Origin: Agaricus subrufescens
Lineage: Eukaryota; Basidiomycota; Agaricomycetes; Agaricales; Agaricaceae
NCBI GenBank assembly: GCA_029945375.1
Contig: CM057063.1
Location: 1,609,894-1,673,893, forward strand
Length of the DNA stretch: 64,000 bases
Reading direction: 5' to 3'
The notes under the pieces are model-generated. The model made no database searches, had not been told where the DNA came from, and was given only the letters and a program-made list of their open reading frames with translations. The translations under genes and the position numbers were made by a program. Positions within the stretch are counted from its first letter, which is position 1; each line of letters begins with the position of its first letter. Positions 41,792 through 56,433 of this stretch are shown one piece after another.

Positions 41792-43345
41792 AACGACTTT
41801 CTCATCTCACGACGTCTGGATAGATGCTCCTACCCAATGGTATACATGATTAAATGAAAAGACGGTTGCAACAGACGGTTTGAGGTGGTGGGAGCTCTTT
41901 ATTATTCACACTCACATTTGCGATACTTTGTACCATTCCCACCTCATTAGTTTAATTCAGGCAGACTTTCAGTCACAGTTGACAATTCGATATTCAACTA
42001 GCCACTATCGTTGCCTTCGACCCGCAGTCTCAACCAGAGTCGGTGGCTTCCATCATTCTCTGTCGCATGAAAGAGAAGAGGTCTCAATTTGAATCCTCGT
42101 GGCCGCCTGTCAGCTATTTTGGTAATGTCGGAAGATAATATATTGAAATCTGAATTTGAACGACCTCGATTCGTCGGATTGCAAGTATTGGCGCATTGGC
42201 GCGCTCGAGGACAGAGTCACAAGGATCCATATACACATGCTTGGTTGCTGGCTATCGTTCAATAAATATGGACCTTGTGGTGCAGAAGCAAAAATGTTCC
42301 GCTTCTCGTATTTCCTTTCCGCGAATATACCGAAAAGTAGCAGTCATGGTCTCCCGAACGCGTGAGTATATTTCTCACCATCACTCTCACTCTCCCTCAA
42401 ACGTCTGATATGTGGTTTCCTCCCTGAATGTAGTTGCTTGCGTTGGTGCCTGCGCACCTCCGCTTGGCATATGCCTGGGATAATAATAGCTTGCAGGAAG
42501 CGCAATGACCGCATTCTCTTTCTTGTGCTGATGATGTCAACGTGGTCCAATTACAATACCTTAGGCCCATTCCACAGTAGACCGCCACCTCGTCAGGGCG
42601 ACTTATCAAGCGTCAATACAGGATTTACCTCCGTAACAAGGCAGAATAGTCACTCCAACTGCCATCCTTTCCCCTTCAGGACGATTCTAAGCTGCACAGT
42701 CCCTGCAAACTTGCCTAGACCCGGCCATGCGAGCATCCCACAAGGAAGTACCTCGCGCAACCCAAGAGCACTACATGCGACCAAAAGGCTGGGCCTTAAA
42801 ATATCTCACCAGGGCCTAGCTTCATACATATGTGCGTTCGTCTTGCGTGCGATTGAGATGCTCATATTGCTAAATGCATAATTGAATCAGACCTTCCGAT
42901 TTGATATGTCCATGCGGTAGATGTCCTTGAGATCATACAAACACTCAGTCCCGCATTGTCGCAAGAGTCATTCGCGGAGTAAAGGTAAAGAAATTATCTC
43001 TTACCAGGTGGAAATCCACATGGTAACGTAGTTTGATGAGGTATGTTTTTCTCGAGAACCCAAATTCGTCGAGGCCACACATGTTGCATCTTCTGCGGAA
43101 TTCCTCCATTGCATTGCACCACTTGCTCAGCGACACCCATGGGTCGCTCTGCCACGAGATTCCGGCTTCCCAGCTAATCCCAGATGGGTGGTGGCGACAA
43201 ACTAAACAATCTATGGCCTGTTCGGATCCTCAAGCCTTTCTTCACAGCGCCGGATAAGGAACATATCGAGAAGATAAAAGGCCTTGAACACATTGACCAA
43301 CTTCGAGCTACTCTTGTACTCTCCTCCCCTACAGTCAACACGACC
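41792..43345. other. 1.55-kb stretch without recognised gene
   Basis: Short frames on both strands, none with a domain or coherent splice pattern. The last part is the chitinase promoter. Confidence 0.45.
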
Positions 43346-45545
<2,200 letters not shown>

Positions 45546-45777
45546 TTAAATATGTATAACCGTGTATTAAAACGTTAGCCGAATGTACTTGTACTGAAAA
45601 ATACGGAGAAACGAGCGGAGCATTGAGCTCCAGGGAAGCCTGAGTCACGCCGTGCAGTTAATCAGTCTCTTCATGCAACAACCCGCGCAACCAACGCGTG
45701 GCGCGGCCCAAACTACATTCTCTCGATCCTAATTGCTTCAAGTTCTCCATCTACTAGCAGGTCTAAGCTCCTGAATT

Positions 45778-48584
45778 ATGGCTAGCGCCAAGAGTCCTCG
45801 TACAGGTGAGAATTTGGACGCCGACCTCGGAATCTCGTCATAATGGGACGGTGAAAATAGCTCCGTTGAACGTCTTCCATCGCTTGCAAAGTTACTGGCC
45901 TTCTACCCCATCTTCTGCCAAGTCCAGTTCACCTTTCGTACCCCCGACTAATGACGCACAGCCCCGGTTTCTCAAAGTCAAGATTGTCACCTGGAATATG
46001 CATGACTCTCTACCCAAGGTATGTCTCATTTTCGCGTCGTATTCATTCACTCAGGGTTTTTCGTTTTAGGGTGACATGGAAGAGTTGCTCGGCAAAGTAC
46101 CACTGTATACTCCCTCTGGCATTGCGAAGGACCAGCTTCTCGAACTGCCCAAAGATGAAGACCATCTCTTCCACATAGTAGTCATGTAAGCTCTGACTCG
46201 CAGCACAAGTGTTAGTTTGAACTTGACAATTGGGGCTTTAAGCGCGGGTCAGGAGTGTCCAACCCCGTCGGGTACGTCTCAATTTCCTGTGGCAGACATT
46301 CAGCATTAATCGACATCATTTCGTAGGTATACCCATGGGTTTGGGAGCGGGGTTCAAGTGGCCGCATGATAGGGAGAGGGAAAAAGACAAGGAAAAGGAA
46401 AAGACAGACAAAGGGAGTGACAGGGACATTGATAGGTCTAAACTACGCAAGGAAAGGGACAGTACTAAAAGCAAGAGAGAGGAAGATCAAAGCCAAGAAC
46501 ACAACCCAAATGGATGGACAGCAATGTGCGAAGATTGGCTATGTAATGGTGGGAGCCCTTCGAATCGTAGCGCGGCGCCATCTATCGCAGATGTCGGTGC
46601 TCCCAGACCTCTTGCTCGTAGGGCCCATTCCAAGGAACCTAAACGAGGGCCGTACCAGCTCTTGACAAAGGAGCGTTTAATGGGAATCTATATGGCGGTC
46701 TACGTACATAGAGACGTACGACCTTTAATCAAAGGCAAGCTCCCGATCTTCTTATTCTATCGAGGCTGGCTAAGATTAGTTTTAGGCACATCAAAATCTG
46801 CTGTCACAGCGGGTTTAATCGGTGGACGAGTAGGGAACAAGGGTGGTGTTGGCATTAGTATGAATCTGAACGGAACCTCTCTCTTGTTTCTGAATGCGCA
46901 CCTCGCAGGTATGTAATGACGTTGAAACTAGATTTGCTCTATATCCTTACTGAGCGGGTACAATTGCAGCGCATGGAGGTAAAAATCAAAACAGAGTCGC
47001 GAACATGTGTAAAATCAACGCGGAACTAGCAGTGGACTCTTTCCTTCAATGCGACGACCCAAGGTCAATGTCTGAAGGTCGGCCAAATGATGCTATCTCA
47101 TGATCAACAACTTATAATATTGCAGATATCACCGACCGATTTGACTATACTTTCATCTGCGGAGACCTTAATTTTAGGCTTGACATTACTAGACAACACG
47201 CGGACTGGTTGATCGCACGAAAAGGTATTAAATTCACTGAAAAGAGCCCGAAAGCGTTCACAGCGATCATTCCGCAGATTATGCACAGGCACTCCATTTC
47301 GATCAGCTGAAGCAACTCATGAAGGATAGAAAGGCATTTATTGGATTTAAGGAAGGAGTGATTGACTTTCCACCAACGTTCAAGTACGATGTTTCGCGAA
47401 CGCTCAAGAAGTCAAGGCGTGAAGCCTTCAAACGAAGTCACAGCTCACCAGCTGAATCCCCTACCCATCTATCTCAGGACGAGCTAGCCCGGAATGTGGC
47501 TGGTCAGGACCGTGACGACGACGTTGCCTCGATTGCATCATCAGCTTCGCACTCAAGTTCTTCGTATTCTATCGGTGATCAACCAGATACTTCTGAAACG
47601 ACACCTGATATTCCTAGTAGCAAAGAAAATCCTACGCCGTCACCAAAGCCTCGGAATCGATGGCTTGCGCGTTTGCCCCTTCGAGCTGCTTCTACTAAAC
47701 CATTCATTGAAGGGGCAATTATCAAAAAGTTTCGCCGGAAATCACTAGAAGAGCCACAGGTGCTCGACAAACCTGAGACAAAGTTACCAATGAAACGCCA
47801 TTCTTTCGATGTCATTAGTGCTCAGGCCCTGCAGCCACCAAGTAGTCTCGTCATCCCGACAAATACAATCCTGAATAGTCCAGACCCGATGATGGACAGG
47901 GGTGTTTATGATTCATCAAACAAGCAGAGGGTGCCAAGTTGGTAAGACATTTGCAAGATTTTTTCTGAAGTTGTGCTAATCTATCCGTCGAGGTGCGATC
48001 GGATACTATGGAAATCAAGTGTGCGACCATCTCGGGAAGAACCAGAGTTACAAGACTCTCATTCCAACCAATCAAAGTCCAGTTTGATAAAGCGCCTACG
48101 GCAAGTCGTACACAGAAAATCTCTCCCACCACCCTGCCGAGAGCCTCTTCCTCCTTCATTAACGCGGTCAGAGAAGGAGACAAACTCGACTCCAGAATCT
48201 GTGCCGAAGTCACCTGTAGTCGCAGTCAATCATAATCGTTCTCAAGAATCCCTTCAACCCTCTCAAGTGATCGATACTAGGAGTCATATCAGGTCCCCAA
48301 TTTCTCCTGGCCCGGCCGAAAGCCCTTCATTCAGGCAGGCCCCTAGGCGTCCGGCATATCGAAAAAGGACAGAGTCGTCAAGGAGTTTTGTTTGGGGATT
48401 ATTTCCCTCTTTCCTTTCGCCCGCGACTTCTTTTGCGGACTTGAGTTCTGCTGAAGTCCACAGGTCTCGCAGGGGTGACGTCGTATGCCTCAGTTATGGT
48501 ACTCTTGACGATCAAGGCATGAGGAGACTCGGAGGGAGGAGCGACCACCGACCCGTAATCGGCTCTTATGCTGTTTACCTTTGA
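45778..48584 (+). CDS. Inositol polyphosphate 5-phosphatase family protein
   Basis: Predicted to remove the 5-phosphate from phosphoinositides or soluble inositol phosphates. Nine exons: 45778-45805, 45861-46018, 46070-46185, 46243-46271, 46327-46908, 46970-47077, 47126-47224, 47278-47941, 47993-48584 (2376 nt, 791 residues). Catalytic-domain motifs in order: TWNMHDS, AGQECP, GRVGNKGGVGISM, NAHLAAH, ICGDLNFRL, PSWCDRILW, SDHRPV. The domain is expanded by low-complexity insertions: a Lys/Asp/Glu stretch after the first motifs, a Ser-rich part before PSWCDRILW, and over 100 residues between CDRILW and SDHRPV. No Sac1, SH2 or RhoGAP domain seen. Convergent with RPS20. Confidence 0.9.
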
Positions 48585-48722
48585 ACACTTACCTACTTTA
48601 CCATGTCTTGATACCCATACATTAGGGTCTCTCCTACCGTTATATTTAATCGAATTTTTTAAAATATGCTCAGTTGCTGTCAAGCAAGTCGACCTGGAAT
48701 GTATTATGATACAGTGTACATG

Positions 48723-49278
48723 TCAAGCGGAGATTGTAACTTCGACTTCGACTCCGGGTTCCAAGCTGATGCTAGTCTGTCGGGAATCATGTCAGCGAAT
48801 CAAGCAATAGGCCAATAAAAAACCCCGAATACTGACGATTTGTTTGACGACCTCACTGGAAGCATGCAAGTCAATCAAGCGCTTGTGAATCTTGAGCTCA
48901 TAACGATCCCAGGTCTTGGAACCCTCACCACAAGGCTATGAGAGAAAACGTCAGCGTTGATGCAACTCGAACACATGAGCGGGGTTAAAGAAACTTACGG
49001 TCTTACGGGTGGTGATCTTCAAGACCTTAGTGGGGAGACGAACGGGGCCCTTGACGTGAAGTTGCTTGTCCTTAGCCCTGTTGATGAGATCGCCTGAGAC
49101 TGCGAAAGCGATCTGTCGTCAGCTTTGAGAATCCATCAAAGAGCAAGAAAAACCAACACTTTTCCAAGTTTTTGACATTGCTGCTTGTGAGGGTAATCCT
49201 GATTTTGTGGATCTTGGCACCGGGGACGGGAGCGCCCGTAGCATCGTATTCTTTTTCACCCTTAGCGACGTAACTCAT
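48723..49278 (-). CDS. RPS20: 40S ribosomal protein uS10 (Rps20)
   Basis: Component of the head of the small ribosomal subunit. Exons 49278-49158, 49099-48999, 48935-48837, 48776-48723 (375 nt, 124 residues). Conserved blocks: [69 protein letters not shown], and the C-terminal [12 protein letters not shown]. The upstream frame is open beyond the ATG at 49278, but that is the conserved start. Divergent from the YJU2-like gene (222 bp). Confidence 0.95.
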
Positions 49279-49500
49279 TATCGTAGAGTCAGAAGGTGAC
49301 TGCTTGTTGTCAGAAAAAAAAGAGCACACGTTAATTCGCGCCTACACACCTAAGGTTGTAATGAGGAGTTTGTGTATGGAGTCCGAAAATTAGAGTTTGG
49401 TGGCCAACAAGCACTTCGGTGGATGCCGATAGTTATCGATGGCCGTGCGGCAGTGTTCCGCTCAATGGGGATGGGCTAATTGCCTTGGCACAGGACCACC

Positions 49501-50748
49501 ATGCAAGGCTTCAACAAGTAGGTCGACAGTTCACTATCATGTGCATCGTTTAATCCATGCCCTAGGTACTATCCCCCGGACTACGATCCCTCGGAAGGAA
49601 GCTTGAATAAAGTCAGAGGCGAGGCTAGCACCGCCGTCTTCCACTGTCCATAGCTCAACCATGACTCGTTCCAGGCAAACATGCACTCGGTGACAGGGCT
49701 CGGAAGCTAGACCAAGGAATACTTATTACAAGATTCGAGCTACCCTTCAATATCTGGTGGTCCGTCTTCCCTGATTATCTCAAGTTTTCTATCTTGAATA
49801 AAACATAATCATTAGCAATGGATGCAACAACCACATCGGCATGGGAGTCCGCTACAACGCGGAAAAGAAAAAGATAGGAAACTATTACTCGACCCCTATA
49901 TTCTCCTTTCGGTGTAAATGTCACCTCTGTGATAACTGGTTCGAAATCCAAACCGATCCAAAGGTAAATTGCTCGCTTACTCTATAAACACACGCGCCCG
50001 GGTTTACCTGACTCAACCTCTGACTCAAGAATACTCGATATATAGTTACGTCCGGAGCACGCCAGAAAGATGAAGAATGGAATCCAGAGGAGAACGGTGG
50101 ATTTGCTATACATGGTGAGTCTCGGCGTCTCCTCCGAGTTCAACAACCTGAGACTAGTCTTGTTGTTTTTTAGACCCAGATAAGAAAAACACTTCAGACG
50201 ATCCCCTAGCGGCACTCGAGAAAACGTCTGAAGCCCAAACAAATCTTACAAAAGTGCAGATACCCAGACTCGAGGCTCTACAGACCGTATCAGAGCACTA
50301 CAATTCAGATCCTTATTCTCTCTCCGTCAAAGCCCGGAAGAAATTCCGCCAGGAAAAAAAGGTAGAACAACAGAAGCGTAAAGCAGACGATGACATCAAA
50401 GGGCGCTATGGTCTACCAGCCTCGCTTAGCCTCGTCGAGGAAGACGAAACAGCAAAAGACGAAGCAAAACAGGCTTGGGAGGAAGGGAGGCAGCAATTCC
50501 AATTGCAGGAGAGCTCAAAGAAGCGCCGCATAGCTGGTCTGGATGTTCCATCGACTTCAACGAGTCGAACAGGCGTTATGACTCTCGGTTCCGGTTCAAC
50601 TAGCTCTAGACCACACGGCTCTAAATCCAGCTCCAAGTCATCTTTGGACACACTCCGTGCCCGCATTATGGAGAATACCGCCAGGAATTCCACGGCGTCC
50701 ACTCAATCGCGATTATCCAAGAATATTCTTCCCATACGCAAGGGGTAG
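49501..50748 (+). CDS. YJU2/CCDC130-type (CWC16) splicing factor
   Basis: CWC16 proteins (Yju2, Saf4/CCDC130) act around the catalytic steps of splicing. Exons 49501-49517, 49566-49618, 49675-49759, 49816-49963, 50030-50114, 50174-50748 (963 nt, 320 residues). The start MQGFNKYYPPDYDPSEGSLN and two CxxC pairs, CNGC in NIWCNGCNNHIGMGVRYNA and CHLC in FRCKCHLCDNWFEI, match the family. The downstream LEALQTVSEHYNSDPYSLS favours the CCDC130/Saf4 branch. The C-terminus is Ser-rich and basic. Intron 2 needs a GC donor (G|GCGAGG), which is poor; that junction is the least certain. Confidence 0.88.
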
Positions 50749-51205
50749 TAGAATACATATACACGTTATCTATATATTCGTTTCATTCGTTCATTCTAAA
50801 GTACTAAGCACTCCATGTTTTGAATTGTCACCTCAGTCTGAAATGTATTATTAACTCCGTTCCTCGCAGACGCTCCGCATTGCTGGTGTATTTAGATTCA
50901 GCAAGAAATCGATAGCGAGAACAACAAATAAGAATACACAGCACAGTGAAGTTAGAAACAAGTCGCTAGTAGTAAAACAGAGGTGGATGTACTGAGCTCC
51001 GAAAAGAAAAGGTAAGAACGGGAAAAGAGAAACCCCATCAAATAAGATAGACCAGAGATGAGAGTAGAAATTAACAGGTAACAATAGTATGGGAACAGGC
51101 AGAAGCAAGAAAGAAGAAAGAGAAAGAAAAAGAAAAAGAAGCAAACAAACTTTAAAAAATATCAAAACAATATTGGATGTAACGTATAATGTTCGCACAA
51201 AAGAA

Positions 51206-54200
51206 TCATGAAGTGGAAATTGCCCAAGGATCCTGCGTTGGCATGCTGCTATCAAACCTCCAGTCGGAAGTCTGATAATAAGCTGACTCTCCTCCATCCA
51301 CTCCGCTCCATAGACCAAGATGCGCAAAGTCAAGCGACTCATCCTTTTTTATTTCATTGGATATCGATGTTGCCGCTCCTTCCGATGAGGGCTCATTGCC
51401 TGAATTAGACCCGGGACTCGTATCAGTCGTAGAAGATGAGGACACTAATTCAGGTGTCTTCGAATCGTCATCCTCGCCTCCCAAAGAGAAGTCAAAGTAT
51501 TGCTCGAGTTCGTCCTTCATCATCGGCGGTGGCTCAAGCGGGGGGAATGAGCTCAGATCGTCAGCGGGTCCATGCTGAGTACACTCCTTGAGCAACATGG
51601 AAAGTTCAGCAAACCCATTGGTATCCCGAACAGGGTCCCCTCCAACAATCTTGATAAACTCTTCCAAAAACTGACTCGTATCCTCCTCAGTCTTAACATT
51701 CTCGATCTGCCCCTTCTTCTGCTGCAGTTCTTCTGACTGAGGTCCTTCTCCCCATTCCACTTTGGAACGCTTCGGTGGCGAAGGTTGATCAACAACAGCA
51801 CCGGCAGGACTAGGCACAACATTTCCACTAGGAGGGTCCTCTTCACGTGGTCGCTTCCCGCTGCCATTCATAATCGGAGGCTGAGATGGTGCCGATTCCT
51901 GAGGCGCCTGAGTAGGTGCAGGTGCAGGAGCAGAACTGGGTGCGGCGGGGACATTCGGCGCAGTCGACATCTTTCGCTTGCTGGTTGTCTGCTTCGCCTT
52001 GGCCTTACCCTTGGGCGATTTGGGCGCTGCAGGCGAAGAAGCTGCAGCCGTTGGCGTGGGCGCATTGGTTGGTGCAGGTGTCGAAACGGCAGCGGCGGCG
52101 GGAGAGGGAGCGGTATTGGAAGGAGTTGGCGGGTTCTGGATTTTCCTTTTGGGGGGTGCTTGCAAGTTTATCGCACCGCCTCTACTTGATGGCATATGCG
52201 AAGGAGACGGAGCCTGGGGTGGTTGAGAAACTTGCAATCCCTGCTGAGGAGGTATTTGCATAGTTTGTTGTTGTTGTTGGGGCTGCTGAGGAGCAGGTGG
52301 AGGGTGCTGCTGGAGATTGTGTTGTTGCATAGGAGAATGATGATGATTCAGCATATTGGATCCAGGGGGTGAATGCGCCGCTCCATTCATACTGTTCGGT
52401 ACAGATGGCGGGGCTTGTGGATGAGGATGAGGGCCAGAGTGGTTGGGCATCCCGGGAGGTTGTGGCGCCTGATTAGGCACCTGTCCGAGTTGAGCAAGGG
52501 GATGCTGTTGTCCTGGCTGCTGCATTCTCGCATACTGCTTTTGCATATGCGCGGTCGCGAACATGTCTATGATTTTTTGGAGTTCTGAAGCCAGATTTCG
52601 AAGTAGGTCCAGGCTCAAGATGTACCGAGGTTGAGACGTCGATTTCAATTGTCTTTGAGTTGCTATAATGTTAGACTTTGGGCAGTGAAGAACATCAGTC
52701 ATGGGCTGCGAACGAGAGCATTCAAAGAAAAAACGTACAATGACTATTGCCCTTTGCGTACACGAAGGCAGCATCACATGTAGCAGATGCAACTTTTGGT
52801 CCAACTCCTGAGCTTGACGATAAGTGGCGTCGAGCAGTCTATTAAATTCAGCTTGTTGATCGTATGGAATTTCAATGTTTGCTTGCAGGAAACGAGCAAG
52901 TTGAGGTCCTAAATGAGATAGCAGCACCAACGCTATCAGACTGGATCCCAAACGAGTTTGATTGAGACTTACCCTTCTTGCAGTCTTCCTTCATCCGGTT
53001 GATTGCCTCCATGGCGTTCTTGGTCATCTCGAGGTTGCGAAGAGGATATTGCGCATGGAATGGACCAAAGCGAGCGTCCATGCCGCCAGCACCGTTCATC
53101 ATTGAATGTTTCATCATCTGTTGGCGTAGCATTACAGCGGCTGATGAGGTCGGCTGGCCGGCATCGTTCATCACGGTGCCCTGGTTTGGAGGCTGCATCC
53201 CGTTAGCATCGACGGGTATACCAGCCATTCCAGGCCCATTCCGAGCGTTCATGCGCACCTGTTGTTGAAACCGCTTTTGCTCCATAATCGCCCTCTGAAG
53301 CTGAGGCCGAAGTTGATCCACCATGGCGATGACATTTTCGGGAACATGGCGCTGACGAAGCTCGGCAGTAGAGATATTCGCGTATTGCAGCAGTTGGGGA
53401 CTGAACCTGGCCGGTTGCCCGTTGGCGGAGATGCCGATACCATTCGGCAGGCCACCGGGGCCACCCCCGTGTTGCATTCCCGGATTGCCCATCCTCATCT
53501 GCGCATTGTTGATCCAGGTACGAATATATGCCGCTTCGAGGTCCAGGAGATACTCGCGGTACACATGCGCGAGGTTCTGCGCAACGACCGGGCCGGATTT
53601 AGCGGGCTCGTGATCCGATCCGGGGAAGTTGACAAAACCCATCCTGCCACCGATGACCTCCCAAAGCCCGTTCTCGTGCACCTGGAGGCGGCATCTGGTC
53701 AGCGGAAACGGCCCCTGGTAGAATTTTTAGAACCTACCTTGCTGTACCCTCCTTCGTTGATGACAAGCGCGTGAAGATTGGCGAGATCAATCTGTTGATC
53801 GTTGAGTCTCAACAAGGCCGGGTCGATCTTGAGACCCCGTTTCTGCAAAAACCCTGTCAGCGTATTATTGAACCTGCTTTTCTCCAGGGGAGGAGGAAAT
53901 CCGATGGCGCTTAGAGTGCGCTGCTGCATTGCTGCCGCCGGATTGGCCCCCATGTATGCGCCTAGGGAGAAGTTGGCAGCTTTGTTTTGCATATTGGCTG
54001 GCACGTTGATCTGGCCTGGGAAAGGACTACCCAGTTGCTGAGCGGGCTGAATGCCGGGTGGGTTCGGTGTTGGACCTTGCCGCGGCACACCACCAGACGC
54101 CAGGATATGGTTGTTGGAGGACGGTTGAATGGAAGAGTTGGGTTGCATGCCGTTGGGCGGTTGAGGGCCCGGTTGATGAGGGTTTTGAAGGTGCGCGCCA

Positions 54201-55603
54201 CCGCGGCCCATGCCTGCGCCGTTCTCAAAGTTTTGCGATGGTCCAGTCTGAGGACCCCAAGGCGGCTGTCCAGGAACATTGTTTGGGCCCATGCGTCCAT
54301 TGTTAGCACTGATTTGACAAAAAGTCAACACGTCGTCGAGAGGACTGGGAAAAAAAAAAAAACACGTACATGGCACCGTCGTGTGAAAAGGCCTGATACT
54401 GCCGCTGTAGCTGTTGGAAGATTTCTTGCTTCATCTTGAGATCGTTTTGCATGCTCTGGAGGGTCTGCGTGACATCGGACTGGGTATGCATCTGGTTCAT
54501 GAACGTGCGAAGCTCGGCCTCGCTGGAGAGGGCATTCTGACGAGCGGCTTTTAGCCGCTCAGAGATCTCCTGAAGGGCGGCCTGATTGCGACGCTGGGGC
54601 ATTCCGGAAGGATGGAGAGCGCCGGGCACGGGGTGTTGCTGGGGGCCTTGTAGAGGGGCTTGCATTTGAGGAGGAATATTAGGGGGATGAGAGGGGGAGG
54701 GACGTCGGAGAGCATCACCGGAGAGGGCGGGGGAGGAGAACATCTCAGTTTGTACTTGTTGCTGGGAGGGCTGCTGCTGCTGCTGAACCTGCTGCATTTG
54801 CGGGTTCTGCTGATTCAGCTTTGCCGAGTGGAAGACTACGTTAGTGGCGGATTGCTGCTGCGCGAGCATGCGTTCGAGTTGCTTGTTCATTGGGCCATTT
54901 TGCATGCCAAAAAGGTTAGAATTACGTTGCGGGATAGAGGCGGCATTAAGGGCCGGATTCTGGTTGGGCATAGAGCCCATGTTGGCAAACCCGGCGGCTT
55001 GCATGTGGGACGGCTGGGACTGTGCAGCAGAGGAGTCGGGGAAGGGTTGTTGTTGATTTGAGGGAAGAGGCTTCATGGCGCCGGCGGAGGGCATCTGAGC
55101 AGGGGACATGCCAAGACCGAACTGAGGTTGTGACTGGGGACCCATCGGCTGGTTCTGGGCACCGTGGCGGGCTCTGAACATGTCCTGGACCTGGGAAGGA
55201 AAGGAAGGGCAGGTAAGAGAGGAGTGATGATGGGGACGAGAGAGGGGGAGGAGGGGCGAGGTGGGGGGGGTGCGACGACGGCGGGGTGGGGACGGAGCGA
55301 GGTACGGGAAAGGGCAGGGAGGGGGTGGGAGAGAGAGGACAAGAAGGGAGGGCTGACCTGCTGGGGCTGCTGGGGCTGCTGCTGCTGGTTGATGTCCATG
55401 CCACTACGAGGCCTAAACTGCTGCATCTGCTGCTGCCATAGCCTGTTTTGGTCCGGGTAGGCGGGGTGTTGGTCGGGCTGCTGGGGGTGCTGGGGGTGCT
55501 GGGATTGCTGGGGGAGCGGCGGCTGCTGCTGCTGCTGCTGGAGGGGGGTAGGATTGTTGAAGTTGGGAATCATCTGGTGGTATTGGGGAAAGCGATCGGA
55601 CAT
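51206..55603 (-). CDS. ARID domain protein, probable SWI/SNF subunit (Swi1/ARID1-like)
   Basis: Exons 55603-55358, 55190-54370, 54308-53738, 53681-52973, 52908-52739, 52675-51206 (3987 nt, 1328 residues). The N-terminal 500 residues are Gln/Pro/Asn-rich and low complexity. An ARID DNA-binding domain follows (about 505-600; FLQKRGLKIDPALLRLNDQQ, HALVINEGGYSKVHENGLWEVIGGRMGF, AQNLAHVYREYLLDLE). After a helical region comes another Gln/Pro/Ala-rich part with a basic patch and an acidic C-terminus. Composition and the ARID suggest the SWI/SNF subunit of the Swi1 type. Intron 1 (167 nt) is long and GC/G-rich; intron 5 (63 nt) is in frame and might be retained. Confidence 0.85.
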
Positions 55604-56433
55604 TATCCGCGGGGGCGACGGAGGGGGGCTCGGGCTCGGGGGGGCTGGGGGCTGGGACCGCGCGGGGCGGATGGAGGGAGGGACGGGCGGCGGGCGGCAG
55701 GAGGAGGAGGAGAGGAGCGGAGAGGAGTGCCTGGCTGGTGGTGGGAGCCAACGCAGGCTGTGGCTGACAAGCGTCCTTGTTTGCCCCAGTTGACGCCGCA
55801 CAACAAACACCCTCGCCCGCGCCGCCGACCCGCCGAGGCCGCCCCCTCGCCGCCCGGAGCCCCCTGCAGCCCCCGTGCGCCCCCGGGCCGCAGCCCGCCC
55901 CCCCCGCCGTCCCCGCCGCGCTCGCCCCGCCACTCGCCCCCCTCCGTGCTCTCCCCCTTCACCGCGGGCCACATCCATCCCAGTCTATTATTAGCTGCTC
56001 TCCCTCATGGCGCTCGGACCAGCTCTGCCTCCTTACCATCCTTCCCCCTCCTATACGGCCTTACCTCCAGTAACCGTCCGTACCTAGTGTAGTCGCTACT
56101 CGACACCCGTGGCTGCCGAGTGGGCTTCTTAGCAATCATTCTTCCCGCCCTCATCTGGGGGATTTGCCCACCTCGCGTTTCACCCGATGGGACCACCTCC
56201 CCTCAACCATTTTTACTCCGTGTAGGCAAACCTAATATTACCGTACAACGTTTTACTCCCTACTGTACACATTGACGGGCTTCATTTAACATATAATTAA
56301 TCAACAAAATGGGTGGTTGCGAAGGAAAAAGGAGCGCGTCGAAAAATATCTACACGAAGGAAAAATTAATGTATGTCAGTGGACAGTCCCAGATGGCACT
56401 ATGAATACATGTCAACAACGCTGCGACCACACG
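55604..56433. other. Promoter region of the ARID gene and 3' flank of the VTT gene
   Basis: Very GC-rich just upstream of 55603 with long shadow frames on both strands; no gene recognised. Confidence 0.5.

Noticed and set aside
55777..56092. Pro/Arg-rich frames upstream of the ARID gene
   Set aside because: GC-rich promoter sequence with low-complexity translations on both strands.
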